Of a DNA stretch of 64,000 bases, positions 33,897 to 43,633 are shown piece by piece. The notes under the pieces were generated by a model. The model was not told the DNA's origin, ran no database searches, and saw nothing but the letters and a program-made list of their open reading frames with translations. This DNA is from Sphingomonas sp. S2-65 (lineage in GTDB: Bacteria; Pseudomonadota; Alphaproteobacteria; Sphingomonadales; Sphingomonadaceae), in contig NZ_CP090953.1 of the NCBI RefSeq assembly GCF_021513175.1, positions 3,282,501 through 3,346,500 of the forward strand. The letters are read 5' to 3'. Numbering within the stretch: position 1 is the first letter of the stretch; every line of letters starts with the position of its first letter. Both the position numbers and the translations under genes were made by a program.

Positions 33897-35609
33897 TCAA
33901 CCAATTGCTGCACCGATCAGGTGCAGAACGTCATCCGTCTTGCCTGCGAGCACGGCCTTGGCGGAGTAGAGAGCCGTTCCGAAGATCTGGCTTGGTGCCA
34001 CCTTCGGCGGCATCACGAGTTCGAACCTGTCGATCACCACGTCAAGAAGAGCGGGTCCCGGCTCGGCCAGCCATTGCTGCACTGCCTCATCCACGTCGCT
34101 CGACCGTTCGACGCGGCGGCTCCATAGTCCCATCGCCTGAGCCACCTCAGAGAAGTCGGGGTTCTTGAGCTCCGTAAACGCCTCCAGAAGGCCCTCTACC
34201 TTTTGCTCGAGCTCCACGAAGCCGAGCGTGCCGTTGTTGAAGATGCACACCTTGATGGGCAGCTCCTCCTGCACCGCGGTCAGCAGGTCCCCCAGCAACA
34301 TCGCGATTCCGCCGTCTCCGGACAACGAGATCACCTGACGGTGCGGAAACGCCGCCTGGGCGCCAAGCGCCTGAGGCATCGCGTTCGCCATGGTTCCATG
34401 CGTGAGCGAGATGACCGTCCGGTTCCGACCCGTCGCAGGGACGTGTCGAAGGCACCACACCATCGGAGAGCCGCCATCGGCGGTGAAGACCGCGTCAGGT
34501 GCTGCGTGTGCCGCGATCTTCTCGGTGAGATATTGCGGGTGGATCGGGTGTCCGTCATCGACGACCGCGTGCTTGCGCTGCGCTGCGACGGCTCGCGTCC
34601 GGTGCTCCAGGCACTCGTCGAGGAACGAGCGGTCCGTCCTCACTCCGATGAGGGGCAGCAAGGCTCCAAGCGTCTCCTTCACACCTCCGACCAGGCCCAA
34701 GTCGATCGGGTGGCGGCGGCCGAGGTGCGTTCCGTCGATGTCGATCTGGATGATCGTCGCACCCGACGGATAAAATTGTCGCCAGGCGAAGTCACAGCCT
34801 AGAAGCAGCAGCGTGTCGCAACTCGTAAGCGCGTGATAGCCGGCTTCGGACCCGAAGACGCCGGTCATGCCGACGTCGAAGGGGTTGTCGTACTCTAAGA
34901 AGTCCTTGGCCCGCGAGGTGTGCGCGACCGCCGCGTTGAGCTTCCGGGCGAGCTGGACCACTTCGTCGTGCGCCTCTGCGCATCCTGAGCCACCGTAGAT
35001 CGCGACGCGTTCGCCGCGGGAGAGGATGGCTGCGACTTCGATCAGGGCTTCTTCTGCAGGGATCACCTGCGGGTCGGCGCGATGAACCTTGAAGCCAGGT
35101 TGGCCGGAGGCTGGAGACTGTGCGACGTCGGCTGGCACGATCAGGACCGCGACCCCTTTCTTGGCAAGGGCCGCCTGTGCCGCCATCGCGGTCATCCGAC
35201 GGGCCTGCGCTGGAGTGCGGATCTCCTCGCAGAACACGCTGCAGGAAGCGTAGATAGCCTTGAAGTCGACTTCTTGTGGGAAGTCGAAGCCCAGTTCGTC
35301 TCGGACGATCTGGCTGGCGATCAGCACGACCGGAGCACGGTTCCTGTGGCTTTCGAACAGCCCGTTGATGAAATGCAGGCTGCCGGGACCGCAGGAGCCG
35401 GCGCATACGGCGAGTTCGCCGGTCAGCATGGCTTCGGCACCTGCCGCAAACCCGGCGGCTTCCTCGTGACGGACGTGGACCCAGCGCATGTCGCTTCGGC
35501 GAATGGCGTCGGTTACGTGGTTGAGCGTGTCGCCCGGAACGCCGTAGCAGCGGCTTGCGCCTGCCTCTCGAAGGGTGTCGATGATCACGTTCGCGACGGT
35601 AAGGGCCAT
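33897..35609 (-). CDS. poxB: pyruvate dehydrogenase (quinone), thiamine-diphosphate enzyme
   Basis: A 570-residue enzyme that oxidatively decarboxylates pyruvate to acetate and passes electrons to ubiquinone at the membrane surface. The catalytic Glu is in RHEEAAGFAAGAEA (about 49-50). The FAD/central domain is about 185-330. The thiamine-diphosphate motif begins GDGGIAM near 431 and ends in NNGTLGFVE. The C-terminal PPKVAPSQIFGTALYSAK corresponds to the lipid-binding tail region of PoxB. It is alone on the strand. A strong palindrome copy (TACCCTGGTA core) lies about 60 bp ahead of its start, so it probably belongs to the same regulon as the aldehyde and alcohol dehydrogenases, which also lead to acetate-like products. 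Confidence 0.92.
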   Translation of the reverse strand: MALTVANVIIDTLREAGASRCYGVPGDTLNHVTDAIRRSDMRWVHVRHEEAAGFAAGAEAMLTGELAVCAGSCGPGSLHFINGLFESHRNRAPVVLIASQIVRDELGFDFPQEVDFKAIYASCSVFCEEIRTPAQARRMTAMAAQAALAKKGVAVLIVPADVAQSPASGQPGFKVHRADPQVIPAEEALIEVAAILSRGERVAIYGGSGCAEAHDEVVQLARKLNAAVAHTSRAKDFLEYDNPFDVGMTGVFGSEAGYHALTSCDTLLLLGCDFAWRQFYPSGATIIQIDIDGTHLGRRHPIDLGLVGGVKETLGALLPLIGVRTDRSFLDECLEHRTRAVAAQRKHAVVDDGHPIHPQYLTEKIAAHAAPDAVFTADGGSPMVWCLRHVPATGRNRTVISLTHGTMANAMPQALGAQAAFPHRQVISLSGDGGIAMLLGDLLTAVQEELPIKVCIFNNGTLGFVELEQKVEGLLEAFTELKNPDFSEVAQAMGLWSRRVERSSDVDEAVQQWLAEPGPALLDVVIDRFELVMPPKVAPSQIFGTALYSAKAVLAGKTDDVLHLIGAAIG

Positions 35610-36060
35610 GACGGACTGCTCCTGCGAGGGTTCGGGTTCTTCTATCAGTGTGGCCGCTGTCCCATAGTCATACCCTGGTAGTGCTTGCCTCCCCCTCAGG
35701 AGCCGCTCGCACGACCTTATCCGACGTCCCCAACGCGGCAGACAGCCTCGGCAGACCTGCAGGCGAACGCCTTCTAAGCTCCAGCCATGTTGGCCGCCGT
35801 CTTGAAGCGGGTGCGGTTCGATGGGCGAAGGATCAGAGACCGCGCGGTCGCTACCGGTCCGTCCAGGCCATCCCGTCCTGTGCGGTACGGAGACCAGAAC
35901 ACCTACTGATGTCCGGGTTAAGCCGCCCGCTCCCTCAGGTTAGACGAGACGTAAGCTCCAGGGTGAAACCGGATCGGCACCCGGGCGGCGTTGCGTCCCG
36001 GTGCATCGGTGCGCGCCGAAAAGGAAAGCGTCGTTCCGATCATGCAAGAGGTCTGCGAAA
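35610..36060. other. 451-bp divergent intergenic region
   Basis: Promoter region between poxB and the acyltransferase-like gene. It contains the palindrome copy at 35667-35684. No RNA gene or open frame with family features was recognised in the rest. Confidence 0.5.
35667..35684. promoter_or_regulatory. palindromic operator-like site
   Basis: It reads GTCATACCCTGGTAGTGC. The inner ten bases TACCCTGGTA are a perfect match to TACCNNGGTA. It is about 60 bp upstream of poxB and about 380 bp upstream of the divergent acyltransferase-like gene. Confidence 0.6.
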
Positions 36061-37245
36061 ATGGCTGAATCAACGGTTCTTCGTCCACTTGGCGCCATAG
36101 AGAATCTGTTCTCTGCCTATTCGGAGGTTGGAGCGATGGCCTTCGCGCTGGTTGCGGAGCTCGACGGCATCCTGGAGCAGGAGGCGCTGGTCAGCGCGTT
36201 GAAAGCGGTGCAGGCCGTCCACCCGCTGCTGCAGGTCAGGATCGGGACAGATGACGAGGGGCGCCTGAGTTTTCTTCGGTGCGACGGACCGATCGCGCTG
36301 CGTGCGAAGCGAGTTCCCGTGATGGATCTTGACCAGGAGATAGTGGGAGCCCTTGGAGAGCCATTCGCGTTGGGTGACGGGCCTCTGCTGCGGGTGACGG
36401 CGATATCGGAGGGAGAGGCCACCAGTCTGATATGCGTCTTTCACCATGCGGTGACGGACGCGAAGGGCGCGCTTCTGATCCTGAAGCAGCTTCTCGCCGC
36501 GACCGGTGGTGAGTCTCTGCCGGGTAAGGCCGACTTTCTCCCGCTGGATCATTACGTCGGCTATCCCACGCCGCCTCTGTTGCGCGGCAGCATTCAGCCT
36601 TCGAGGATCGAGAAGGGCTTCACCGTGGCGAGTCACTGTTTCACATCCCAGGAGACCGGGTCCTTCCTGGAACTGGCCAAGAGACACGGTGTCACCTTCA
36701 ACTCCCTTCTCGTCGCTGCCACTGCCGAACCGCATCAGCCCGCGCTTGCCCGAAGCGCCCTTCGAGTCATGTCCCCAGTAGATGTCCGGCCGCTTTTCGA
36801 AGCCTCCGCGGCGGACGGCCTCTTCGTCACGATTGCGGTAAGTGTCCGGGATGCCGGAGAGGACATGTGGCATCATGCCCGCCGGATCGGAGACGGCATC
36901 GCTGCCGCCCGAACGCCCAAGAGCATCGCCGGGTTCGTGTCGGCAATAGGGGACCGCTTCGCGTCGGCCGGCGATTATGAGGCGGAAAGGGACCGGCTCA
37001 TCGCGAATGGGCCTTACGACGCGATCGTCACGAATCTGGGCGTGATCGCCGCCGCCCGCGCGATTGACGGACCGCGCTGCTTGCGAATTCTCGGTCCCAT
37101 TCTGAAGCCTTTCCGAGGACAGGACGTAATCGCCGCCTCGACCTACGCAGGACGATTGACGCTGATTCAGAGTTCGGCGGATGGCGACGCCGACTTGCTG
37201 CCCCAGCTCCGGCATCTGCTGGAGACACTGAGCAAGGAAGGGTAG
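36061..37245 (+). CDS. condensation-domain/PapA-like acyltransferase
   Basis: A 394-residue protein resembling the non-ribosomal peptide condensation fold and PapA/alcohol acetyltransferases. The catalytic HHxxxD motif is His128-His129...Asp133 in FHHAVTDAKGALLIL; the usual following Gly is Ala. It has MSPVDVRP and a late ITNLG-like stretch (DAIVTNLGVIAA), both common in this family. It would transfer an acyl group from a CoA or carrier to a hydroxyl or amine. No carrier protein or synthetase is next to it, so it is likely a stand-alone acyltransferase. The start is ATG 36061 with AGAGG upstream. Confidence 0.8.
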   Translation: MAESTVLRPLGAIENLFSAYSEVGAMAFALVAELDGILEQEALVSALKAVQAVHPLLQVRIGTDDEGRLSFLRCDGPIALRAKRVPVMDLDQEIVGALGEPFALGDGPLLRVTAISEGEATSLICVFHHAVTDAKGALLILKQLLAATGGESLPGKADFLPLDHYVGYPTPPLLRGSIQPSRIEKGFTVASHCFTSQETGSFLELAKRHGVTFNSLLVAATAEPHQPALARSALRVMSPVDVRPLFEASAADGLFVTIAVSVRDAGEDMWHHARRIGDGIAAARTPKSIAGFVSAIGDRFASAGDYEAERDRLIANGPYDAIVTNLGVIAAARAIDGPRCLRILGPILKPFRGQDVIAASTYAGRLTLIQSSADGDADLLPQLRHLLETLSKEG

Positions 37246-37350
37246 GCTGGCGGTCTCGACAGTCGCCTTGGCGACGAAGCCTTCAAGTTCGACTGACGAG
37301 GGATCCCGTCATTGGAGCTGCGCCGTGCACTTGCCGGAGGGCCGCCGTGA

Positions 37351-40302
37351 TCAGAAATTCACGCTGGCCGATATGCGGAAGACCCTGCCGACTACGTCGT
37401 AGAGCAATCGGTTGGTCTGAGCATATGCTGGCCAGTTGTTGCCGTCGGGACCGTTGCCGACGGCCACCGGCGCCTCGTCGAGAATGTTCGTCGCGATTAT
37501 CGTGAGGGCGCCTTCGTGCGTGCCGGATTTGAAGCGGACGCGAAGAGATGCATCCAGATAGGTCGCGCCCGCGATGTGGTTGTCGTTGATGGTTCGATAG
37601 CGGGTCGTGGAGACGGGACAGCTGGACGAACACTCTATGAAGTCGTTCCCGTAGACGCCGGACCCGAAGCCACGGGCGACGACGTTCAAGGTCAGGGGAT
37701 CGGCCTCCCAGAAGGCACTGACGCGGTAGGTCCAGCTGGGCACGGCGGGGCTGCCGAACGTGCTGTCGCCGTTCACCCCTGCGTAGTCGACCGGGAAGAC
37801 TCCGTTGTCGACGGCGTTGCTGATGTAATGGGTGATCGAGCCGTTTACCCGGAAGACGCCGGGAAGACCAGGTGAGATCGCTGCGAGCGGCGTGCTATAG
37901 CTGATTTCGGCATCGAAGCCGCGTTCCCGTTGGCTGGCGAAGTTGACCGGACGGACCAGGATGGAGGCGAGCGTCGCGTCGGAGAACACCAGGTTGGGAC
38001 AATAGACCGTGGCGCCGGAGTAGCAGAGGTTGACGGTGTTCTGCGCCGTCACGGAGCCTATCGCGTCGGTGATCGAGATCGAGAAGTAGTCGAAGGAAAC
38101 CGAGAACCCTTCAAGGAAGCGAGGGGCTATGACGGCGCCTGCCGTCCAGCTGTGCGCGCGCTCCGGCTTGAGATCCGGATTGGAGAGCGTCTGCTCGAGC
38201 ACTTGCGTCGAGCCGCTGATGGGAGCGGCGCTTGGGAGTATGACTGTGTTCGTGCGCGACGTGGCTCCAGCGAACAGGTCCGAGAGGTTCGGTGCACGGA
38301 TGTCGCGGCTGTGGGTCGCCCTCAGCCTCAGACCTTTGACAGGTATCCAGGTCGCACCTGCCTTCCAGGTCACGACCGTGCCCGAGGTCGAGTAGTCGGT
38401 GACGCGGACTGCCCCCTCGACACCCAGATCGAACAGGATTGGCAGTTTGAGTTCCGCGAAGGCTTCTTTGACTTCGTAGTGGCCGTCGGCCGGCTGATAG
38501 TTCCCGTATAGCCAGCCGGATCGATACGCTTGATCCACTGTCGCCCGGATCCCCTCCCGACGCCATTCTGCGCCCACGGCAAGGCCCGCTGCGCCTCCGG
38601 GAAGCTGGAAGACCTGACCGTCCGCGCCGATACTGGCGACATCTTGCCTGATCGTCTCGTCCCGTCTGGGTTGCTGAGGGCCGAAGATGTAGGCGAGGGC
38701 CGCCTTGGAGGGGATGCCGCTACGGAGGCGGTCGATGGGAACGCATCCGTTTCGCGGGTCCGCTAGCGACGATCGGCAGACAGTTTGTCCGTTGAGGCTG
38801 ACGGCGTCCTGAGCGAGCGTCATGCGGGCGGTGTTCCAAACGTTGACCAGCTCCTCCCGGGCCTCCGTGAGGCCATGCTGGAATGAGCCGTTCCAATTCC
38901 AATCCCGGCCCAGCAGCCTCGAGTGCCCTTCCGCTCCAGCAAGGAAGCGGTAGACGTCGCGCCGGTTGTCGCTGCCTGGGACCGGAAGGTTCGCGTTGCT
39001 GGTGCCGATCGAGACGGAGGCGAGCCCGAGCTCCTTCATGGCTCCAGCGAAGGCGGCATATCGCGACTGCAGGAAGGCGTTGTCCTGCCGAATGGCGACA
39101 CCGGTGCTCGGCGTTCGCTGATATGCGCTTCGTCCGCGATAGCGGTTCCACGACAGCTGGCCGAAGACGGTGGCGGCGCTGCTGATCGCGAAGGAGGTGC
39201 GGCCGAACAGGCCGGTCCGCTGCTCGTCGGGGATGAGCGAGTTCGAGCCCAGATGCCCCGACAGCGTGACGTCCGTGTCTCCACCGGCCATCCAGCCGCC
39301 GACCGCAGGGGCGTAGGCGCCATAGTCCAGCTGGCCTGTGCGCCCATCGCCAAGAAAGTAGGTCCCGAGCAGCGGGCCGGATGCGACCAGTCCGCCAGAC
39401 GTGTAGGTCGCGGGGGCGACGCCGGCGCCCACGAGCCGCTCCGGCTGGCCGTTCGTCTGAGTGTATGCCGGGTTGTTGATCTGGAAGTATCCGCGGCCGT
39501 TCCACGGGCGGTCGATCGAGCTGACGCCCTCCTGTTCGAAGTGGTCGCCGTTGAGCAGCACCTGCATCCGGCCATCCAGCAGCGACAGGCCGGCGGTTAC
39601 TTCGAACCGGCGGTATGCGCCGTCGCCACGGGTGGTCACGCCCTGATCCGCCTTGAACGATATGCCCCTTCGGTCCTTGTCGAGAATGAAGTTCACGACG
39701 CCACCGATTGCGTCGGATCCGTATTGCGCGGATGCACCACCGGTCACGACTTCTACGCGTCTGACGAGCGCCTGCGGGATGGTGTTGATGTCGACCACGC
39801 CATTGATCGCCGAACCCACGGACCGCCGGCCCTCAATGAGCACGAGGGTTCGCGTGGCACCCAGCGCACGAAGATTGACCGAGTTGATGCCTGCGAGTCC
39901 GTTCGACAGATTGCCCGAACTGTTGCCCGAGGTGCTGCCCGGCGAGATCGCGGGAAGCTGGTTCACGAGGTCCGCCAAGTTGGCGGGACTCTGCGCTTCG
40001 ATCTCGTTGCTTGCGAGTATCGCCACCGGCACCGCCTGGTCGCGGCCATCTTGGATCCGGGAGCCCGTGACGGTGATGATGTCCGGCTCTTCGGAGCCGG
40101 CTTCCGCGGGGGCCTCGAGGCGCAGGCCCTGCTGGCCTGCCGACTGGGCATGAGCCGGGTGGGCCACGATTGTCAGGAGGAAAGGCGCGCAGGCGGCCCA
40201 ATGCAGGAGCTGGGTGGTAGCGCGTGCTGACACGTCCTGCCGCTCGTACAGCCATGCAAGATCCACCCGTAACCATGGGCTGATCGACACCGTACTACGC
40301 AT
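37351..40302 (-). CDS. TonB-dependent outer membrane receptor
   Basis: A 983-residue outer membrane receptor. A long N-region precedes the hydrophobic core LLHWAACAPFLLTIVAHPAHA (signal cleavage before QS, about residue 52). The TonB box/plug follows: DIITVTGSRI, then LVNQLPAISPG and VLIEGRRSVGSAINGVVDI. A 22-strand barrel ends in SASVNF with a terminal Phe. This is the oligo-saccharide/small-molecule branch common in sphingomonads; the ligand is unknown. The ATG at 40302 has GGGGGA at good spacing. GTG at 40233 would give a more usual signal peptide and remains possible; an upstream start at 40371 is less likely. It is divergent from the third kinase. Confidence 0.92.
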   Translation of the reverse strand: MRSTVSISPWLRVDLAWLYERQDVSARATTQLLHWAACAPFLLTIVAHPAHAQSAGQQGLRLEAPAEAGSEEPDIITVTGSRIQDGRDQAVPVAILASNEIEAQSPANLADLVNQLPAISPGSTSGNSSGNLSNGLAGINSVNLRALGATRTLVLIEGRRSVGSAINGVVDINTIPQALVRRVEVVTGGASAQYGSDAIGGVVNFILDKDRRGISFKADQGVTTRGDGAYRRFEVTAGLSLLDGRMQVLLNGDHFEQEGVSSIDRPWNGRGYFQINNPAYTQTNGQPERLVGAGVAPATYTSGGLVASGPLLGTYFLGDGRTGQLDYGAYAPAVGGWMAGGDTDVTLSGHLGSNSLIPDEQRTGLFGRTSFAISSAATVFGQLSWNRYRGRSAYQRTPSTGVAIRQDNAFLQSRYAAFAGAMKELGLASVSIGTSNANLPVPGSDNRRDVYRFLAGAEGHSRLLGRDWNWNGSFQHGLTEAREELVNVWNTARMTLAQDAVSLNGQTVCRSSLADPRNGCVPIDRLRSGIPSKAALAYIFGPQQPRRDETIRQDVASIGADGQVFQLPGGAAGLAVGAEWRREGIRATVDQAYRSGWLYGNYQPADGHYEVKEAFAELKLPILFDLGVEGAVRVTDYSTSGTVVTWKAGATWIPVKGLRLRATHSRDIRAPNLSDLFAGATSRTNTVILPSAAPISGSTQVLEQTLSNPDLKPERAHSWTAGAVIAPRFLEGFSVSFDYFSISITDAIGSVTAQNTVNLCYSGATVYCPNLVFSDATLASILVRPVNFASQRERGFDAEISYSTPLAAISPGLPGVFRVNGSITHYISNAVDNGVFPVDYAGVNGDSTFGSPAVPSWTYRVSAFWEADPLTLNVVARGFGSGVYGNDFIECSSSCPVSTTRYRTINDNHIAGATYLDASLRVRFKSGTHEGALTIIATNILDEAPVAVGNGPDGNNWPAYAQTNRLLYDVVGRVFRISASVNF

Positions 40303-40504
40303 TCTCCGTCCCCCGACGCTTGCCGATGCAGGACGTTTCGCAGCGAATTGCTCCTGGGCAACCAATAACATGGTTGGGGTACGCGACGCTCTCGCGACGC
40401 TCTAAGGAGGGGGTCGGACTCGGTTCGGCGACGTTCGGCCACCCGCGTTCTGCCAGTTGGTTGAAGGCTCGCGGCTTCCAGTATTTTTCGAGGGTCAGTA
40501 GCGA

Positions 40505-41707
40505 TTGCCGGACTTCACGAAACCGGATCCTGAGATCAGGCATCCCGATGTCTTCCTGGAATCTCCCATCGCGATCCTGTGCGAGGATTGGGAGGAGATC
40601 CGCGCGGCGGTTCTGCGTGACTGCGCTTCCGGCGAGGGTGGGCTCGAGCGCGTGCTCGACGATGATCCCGATTACCTCCGGAAGCTGCGCCATCACCATC
40701 GCATCGTGGATGCGAACCCTGCGGCGCTTCGGCTGCTGGGCGTCTCGAGCATCGCCGTGCTCGAAGAGAAGGTCGGCGTGCTGCTGCCGGCTGATCCAAA
40801 TGGCGCCGTCGTGCGCGCCATTGCGCGGGGCGAACGGGTATGCAGAGGCGAGCGAGACCTCGTGGGCGGAGATGGGCGGCGCACGCCGATACTCTGGCAG
40901 ACCACGCTTCCGGAGCGGGCTGAGGACTTCGGCCGGGTCTACTTCTTCGCAGTGGATATCTCCGAGCAGAAGCGCGCGCAGGAGGCCCTGGATGTCGCGC
41001 GTGCGGCGCTGAACCACGCGGGTCGCCTGTCGCTCGTGGGCGAACTCGTCGCATCGATGACGCACGAGGTTTCCCAGCCGATCAGCTCGATCAGCGTCTT
41101 CGCCGAAGCAGCGAGCCGCTGGCTCGCGCAGACGCCCCCGAACCTGGAGGAGGCGAGGACCTTCGTAGGCCGCATCAACACGAGCGCCACCCACGCGGCG
41201 CAGGTGATCAGGAGCATCCGCGACTTCTCGCGGTCCTCCCGCACCCAGTTCGTCGAGGTTGCCCCTGCCAAGCTCGTCGGCGAGGCCATCGCGTTGATCG
41301 AGCACGAGGCCCGAGGGCAGGCGATCCGCATCGATTTCACGATGAAGGGGCTCCTGCCTCAGGTTGCTGCAGACCCCATTCAGATTAAGCAGGTCCTCGT
41401 GAACGTCGCGATAAACGCGTTTCAGGCGATGGCGACGGACGGTGGGACCAACGAGGACAGGATCGTCTCGTTCGCCCTCGAGCGGGAGGATCGATTCGTC
41501 GTGTTCCGGATAAGGGACACTGGTCCAGGCGTCGTCGACGTAGACCGGGCGCTGGAACCCTTCTTCACGACCAAGCCTGAAGGGCTGGGTCTGGGGCTGT
41601 CCATCTGTAAGCGGATCGTGGAGGACCACGGTGGTGAGCTGCGCATCATCAGCAGCGGCACGGGCACGGAAGTGGTCTTCACTCTACCGTTGGCGCACGT
41701 GCAGTAA
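40505..41707 (+). CDS. PAS sensor histidine kinase, FixL-like
   Basis: A 400-residue cytoplasmic kinase. A PAS-like domain (about 40-155) ends in a VYFFAVDISEQKRAQ PAC tail. HisKA carries His187 in SMTHEVSQP. HATPase_c spans about 285-398 with NVAINAFQAM, DTGPGV and GLGLGLSICKRIV. The start is taken at TTG 40505, with GAGGG about ten bases ahead; no ATG fits. The phospho-box is of the same class as those at 11498 and 25087. Its last 24 bp overlap the convergent MFS transporter gene. It is divergent from the TonB receptor, so ligand uptake and sensing could be linked. Confidence 0.9.
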   Translation: MPDFTKPDPEIRHPDVFLESPIAILCEDWEEIRAAVLRDCASGEGGLERVLDDDPDYLRKLRHHHRIVDANPAALRLLGVSSIAVLEEKVGVLLPADPNGAVVRAIARGERVCRGERDLVGGDGRRTPILWQTTLPERAEDFGRVYFFAVDISEQKRAQEALDVARAALNHAGRLSLVGELVASMTHEVSQPISSISVFAEAASRWLAQTPPNLEEARTFVGRINTSATHAAQVIRSIRDFSRSSRTQFVEVAPAKLVGEAIALIEHEARGQAIRIDFTMKGLLPQVAADPIQIKQVLVNVAINAFQAMATDGGTNEDRIVSFALEREDRFVVFRIRDTGPGVVDVDRALEPFFTTKPEGLGLGLSICKRIVEDHGGELRIISSGTGTEVVFTLPLAHVQ

Positions 41708-43084
41708 GCTGCCGGTTCGATCCGGCGCGGCGGTAGCCGCAACCCGGGCGCGCTGACCGCCAACTCCTGTTTTTACATGCCGAGGCGCTTCGGAAAAACG
41801 CCCGAAGATGAGTGACAGGGCGGTTAGGCCAGAGCATGCGATCATGTAGAAGCCGGGAGCGGCCGGGTCGCCCGACGCCTGGATTAGCGCCGTGACGATC
41901 AGCTGCCCGAAACCACCGACGATGACGCCGGTGCTGTAGACCAGGGCGAGCCCGGTGGCCCGAACGCCGGCTGGAAAGGACTCCAGGATGAGCGAAAGGA
42001 CGGATCCAGCCTGGAGGCTGTTGAACGAGACCAGCACTGCTACGATGGTCAGGGTCGCCGCGAGACCCGGCGCATCGTGCAGAAGGCGAAAGGCCGGTAT
42101 GATCAGGAGCGAAGAGCCGGTGATGGCAATCAGGACGAGCAGTCGGCGTATCTGAAACCGGTCTGCGACAAGCCCTCCCAGGAGTGATCCGGCGGCCATC
42201 ACCAGGCCCGCAACACAGCCTGCGAGGAAGGCCGTCCTGGGTGGTGCGTTCACCACCCCGGTGAGATAGGTCGGCAGATAGAACATCACCACGTAGGTCG
42301 ATGCAGTTCCGGACAGGAACAGAAGGAAGCCGGATGCGAGCTGGGCCTTGTGGCGGGCGAGCACGCGTCGGACTGGAAACTCCTGCTCGGTGACCTGATC
42401 GTCGGGATCTTGCAGGGTCGTGCGTAGGTAGAGACCGACCGGTCCGATGAGCAGGCCGATCAGGAATGGGAGCCTCCACAAGCCCGCTGAGATGTCCATG
42501 GGACTGAAAGTGGCGCTAAGAGCATAGCCTGTAAGGCCTCCTAGGAGAGCGGAGACGCCCTGGCTCGCCATGAAGATGCTCACGTAGAGAACTCGCCGGC
42601 GGCCGCGGCTGAGCTCGAAGAGGAGGGCGGCCGTTGGCCCGACCTCTCCACCCATGCCCAACCCCTGGATCAGCCTCCCGATCACCAGGATGATCGGTGC
42701 CGCTACGCCCAAGGTTGCGTATCCGGGGCAGACGGCGACGATGGCGGTGCCCAGGGACATGAGCCCCATCGTCATCACGATTGCCTTCCGGCGTCCATTT
42801 CGATCCGCGTAGGCGCCGAAGAGGATGCCTCCCACGGGACGTGTGACGAAGCCGACGCCGAAGGTGGAAAGGGTGAGCAGAAGCGCCGTCATAGGGTTGG
42901 CCTGGGGGAAGAACACTTTGGCCAGCACCACGGAGAAGTAGCCGAACAGCGTGAAGTCGTAGAGCTCCAGACAGTTGCCCACCGCGATGGCCCAGAAGAC
43001 ACGCACTCTGGATTGTTCGCGCCCGCCGTCGTGGTTACGGCAGGCAGACCGTGTCACTAGCGGCATGAGGGATGAAGGCGGCAC
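41684..43084 (-). CDS. MFS transporter, metabolite:H+ symporter (MHS) type
   Basis: A 466-residue inner-membrane carrier with twelve hydrophobic segments. The MHS-family signatures are AIAVGNCLELYDFTLFGYF at helix 1, the GGILFGAYADRNGRRKAI loop 2-3 motif and GEVGPTAALLFELSRGRRR in helix 4-5. Relatives carry organic acids such as citrate, ketoglutarate or proline/betaine by proton symport; the substrate cannot be read here. GTG 43084 is the start, with ATG 43066 as an alternative. Its 3' end overlaps the convergent kinase by 24 bp. A possible half site of the palindrome (CCATACTTCC) lies 14 bp ahead. Confidence 0.9.
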   Translation of the reverse strand: MPPSSLMPLVTRSACRNHDGGREQSRVRVFWAIAVGNCLELYDFTLFGYFSVVLAKVFFPQANPMTALLLTLSTFGVGFVTRPVGGILFGAYADRNGRRKAIVMTMGLMSLGTAIVAVCPGYATLGVAAPIILVIGRLIQGLGMGGEVGPTAALLFELSRGRRRVLYVSIFMASQGVSALLGGLTGYALSATFSPMDISAGLWRLPFLIGLLIGPVGLYLRTTLQDPDDQVTEQEFPVRRVLARHKAQLASGFLLFLSGTASTYVVMFYLPTYLTGVVNAPPRTAFLAGCVAGLVMAAGSLLGGLVADRFQIRRLLVLIAITGSSLLIIPAFRLLHDAPGLAATLTIVAVLVSFNSLQAGSVLSLILESFPAGVRATGLALVYSTGVIVGGFGQLIVTALIQASGDPAAPGFYMIACSGLTALSLIFGRFSEAPRHVKTGVGGQRARVAATAAPDRTGSLLHVRQR

Positions 43085-43139
43085 GGCAGTTCCGCTGGAA
43101 GTATGGTCATCATTGAGATCGTCTTGAGAGGACGCGTAT

Positions 43140-43514
43140 TCACCGGGCGCCCGTACCGATCATCTCGTCGACCAGCTTCAGAAGTTCGTTCGCCTCGAAT
43201 GGCTTGCTTAGGAACAGCACGCCCGTCTCACGGGCGCGATGCTCCGCCTCCGCCGTTGGATAGGCGGTGATCAGCAGGATCGGGATCTCCGGATTAATGG
43301 CGCGCAACTGCCTGGCGAATTCCAGGCCGTTCAGCTTCTGCATCTGCAGATCCGTGATGACGCAGGCGCTTTGCGCGACTTCCGTATCCGCCAGCGCATC
43401 CTCGGCACAGGCGTAGGTCTGCGCGCGGTGGCCCGCACTTCGCAGCAGGCCGTCGAGGGATATGCGGATGCCCTCGTCGTCATCGACCACCGAGATTAGT
43501 AGGGCGGAGCCCAT
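43140..43514 (-). CDS. stand-alone receiver-domain response regulator
   Basis: A 124-residue single receiver domain with no output domain. The acidic pocket Asp11-Asp13, phospho-acceptor Asp55 in VITDLQMQKLNG, Thr in LLITAYP and Lys in FLSKPF are all present, so phosphorylation should work. It resembles the receiver of FixJ-type regulators. It may act as a phosphate sink or shuttle for the kinases around it, which is inference. It is divergent from the cNMP/TrxR-like fusion. The 235-bp spacer has two palindrome copies, 60 bp apart centre to centre, much like the pair in front of the full response regulator. Confidence 0.9.
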   Translation of the reverse strand: MGSALLISVVDDDEGIRISLDGLLRSAGHRAQTYACAEDALADTEVAQSACVITDLQMQKLNGLEFARQLRAINPEIPILLITAYPTAEAEHRARETGVLFLSKPFEANELLKLVDEMIGTGAR

Positions 43515-43573
43515 CACGTTCTTCCATTCAAGACTGATTGCCGGTGTGGTGCGGCCAAGTCGCTCGATCGGCA

Positions 43574-43591
43574 AGCATCTTGTGGTATGGG
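43574..43591. promoter_or_regulatory. operator-like half site
   Basis: On the minus strand it reads CCCATACCACAAGATGCT: a perfect first half and a degraded second half of the repeated palindrome. It lies 60 bp upstream of the stand-alone receiver gene. Confidence 0.48.
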
Positions 43592-43633
43592 GTCAGACGC
43601 CGATCCCTCTCTCGCACGCCGCTGCCACGCGCG

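Noticed and set aside
37257..37272. Short palindrome GTCGCCTTGGCGAC between convergent genes
   Set aside because: Only seven bases per arm with no loop and no T tract; too weak to call a terminator.
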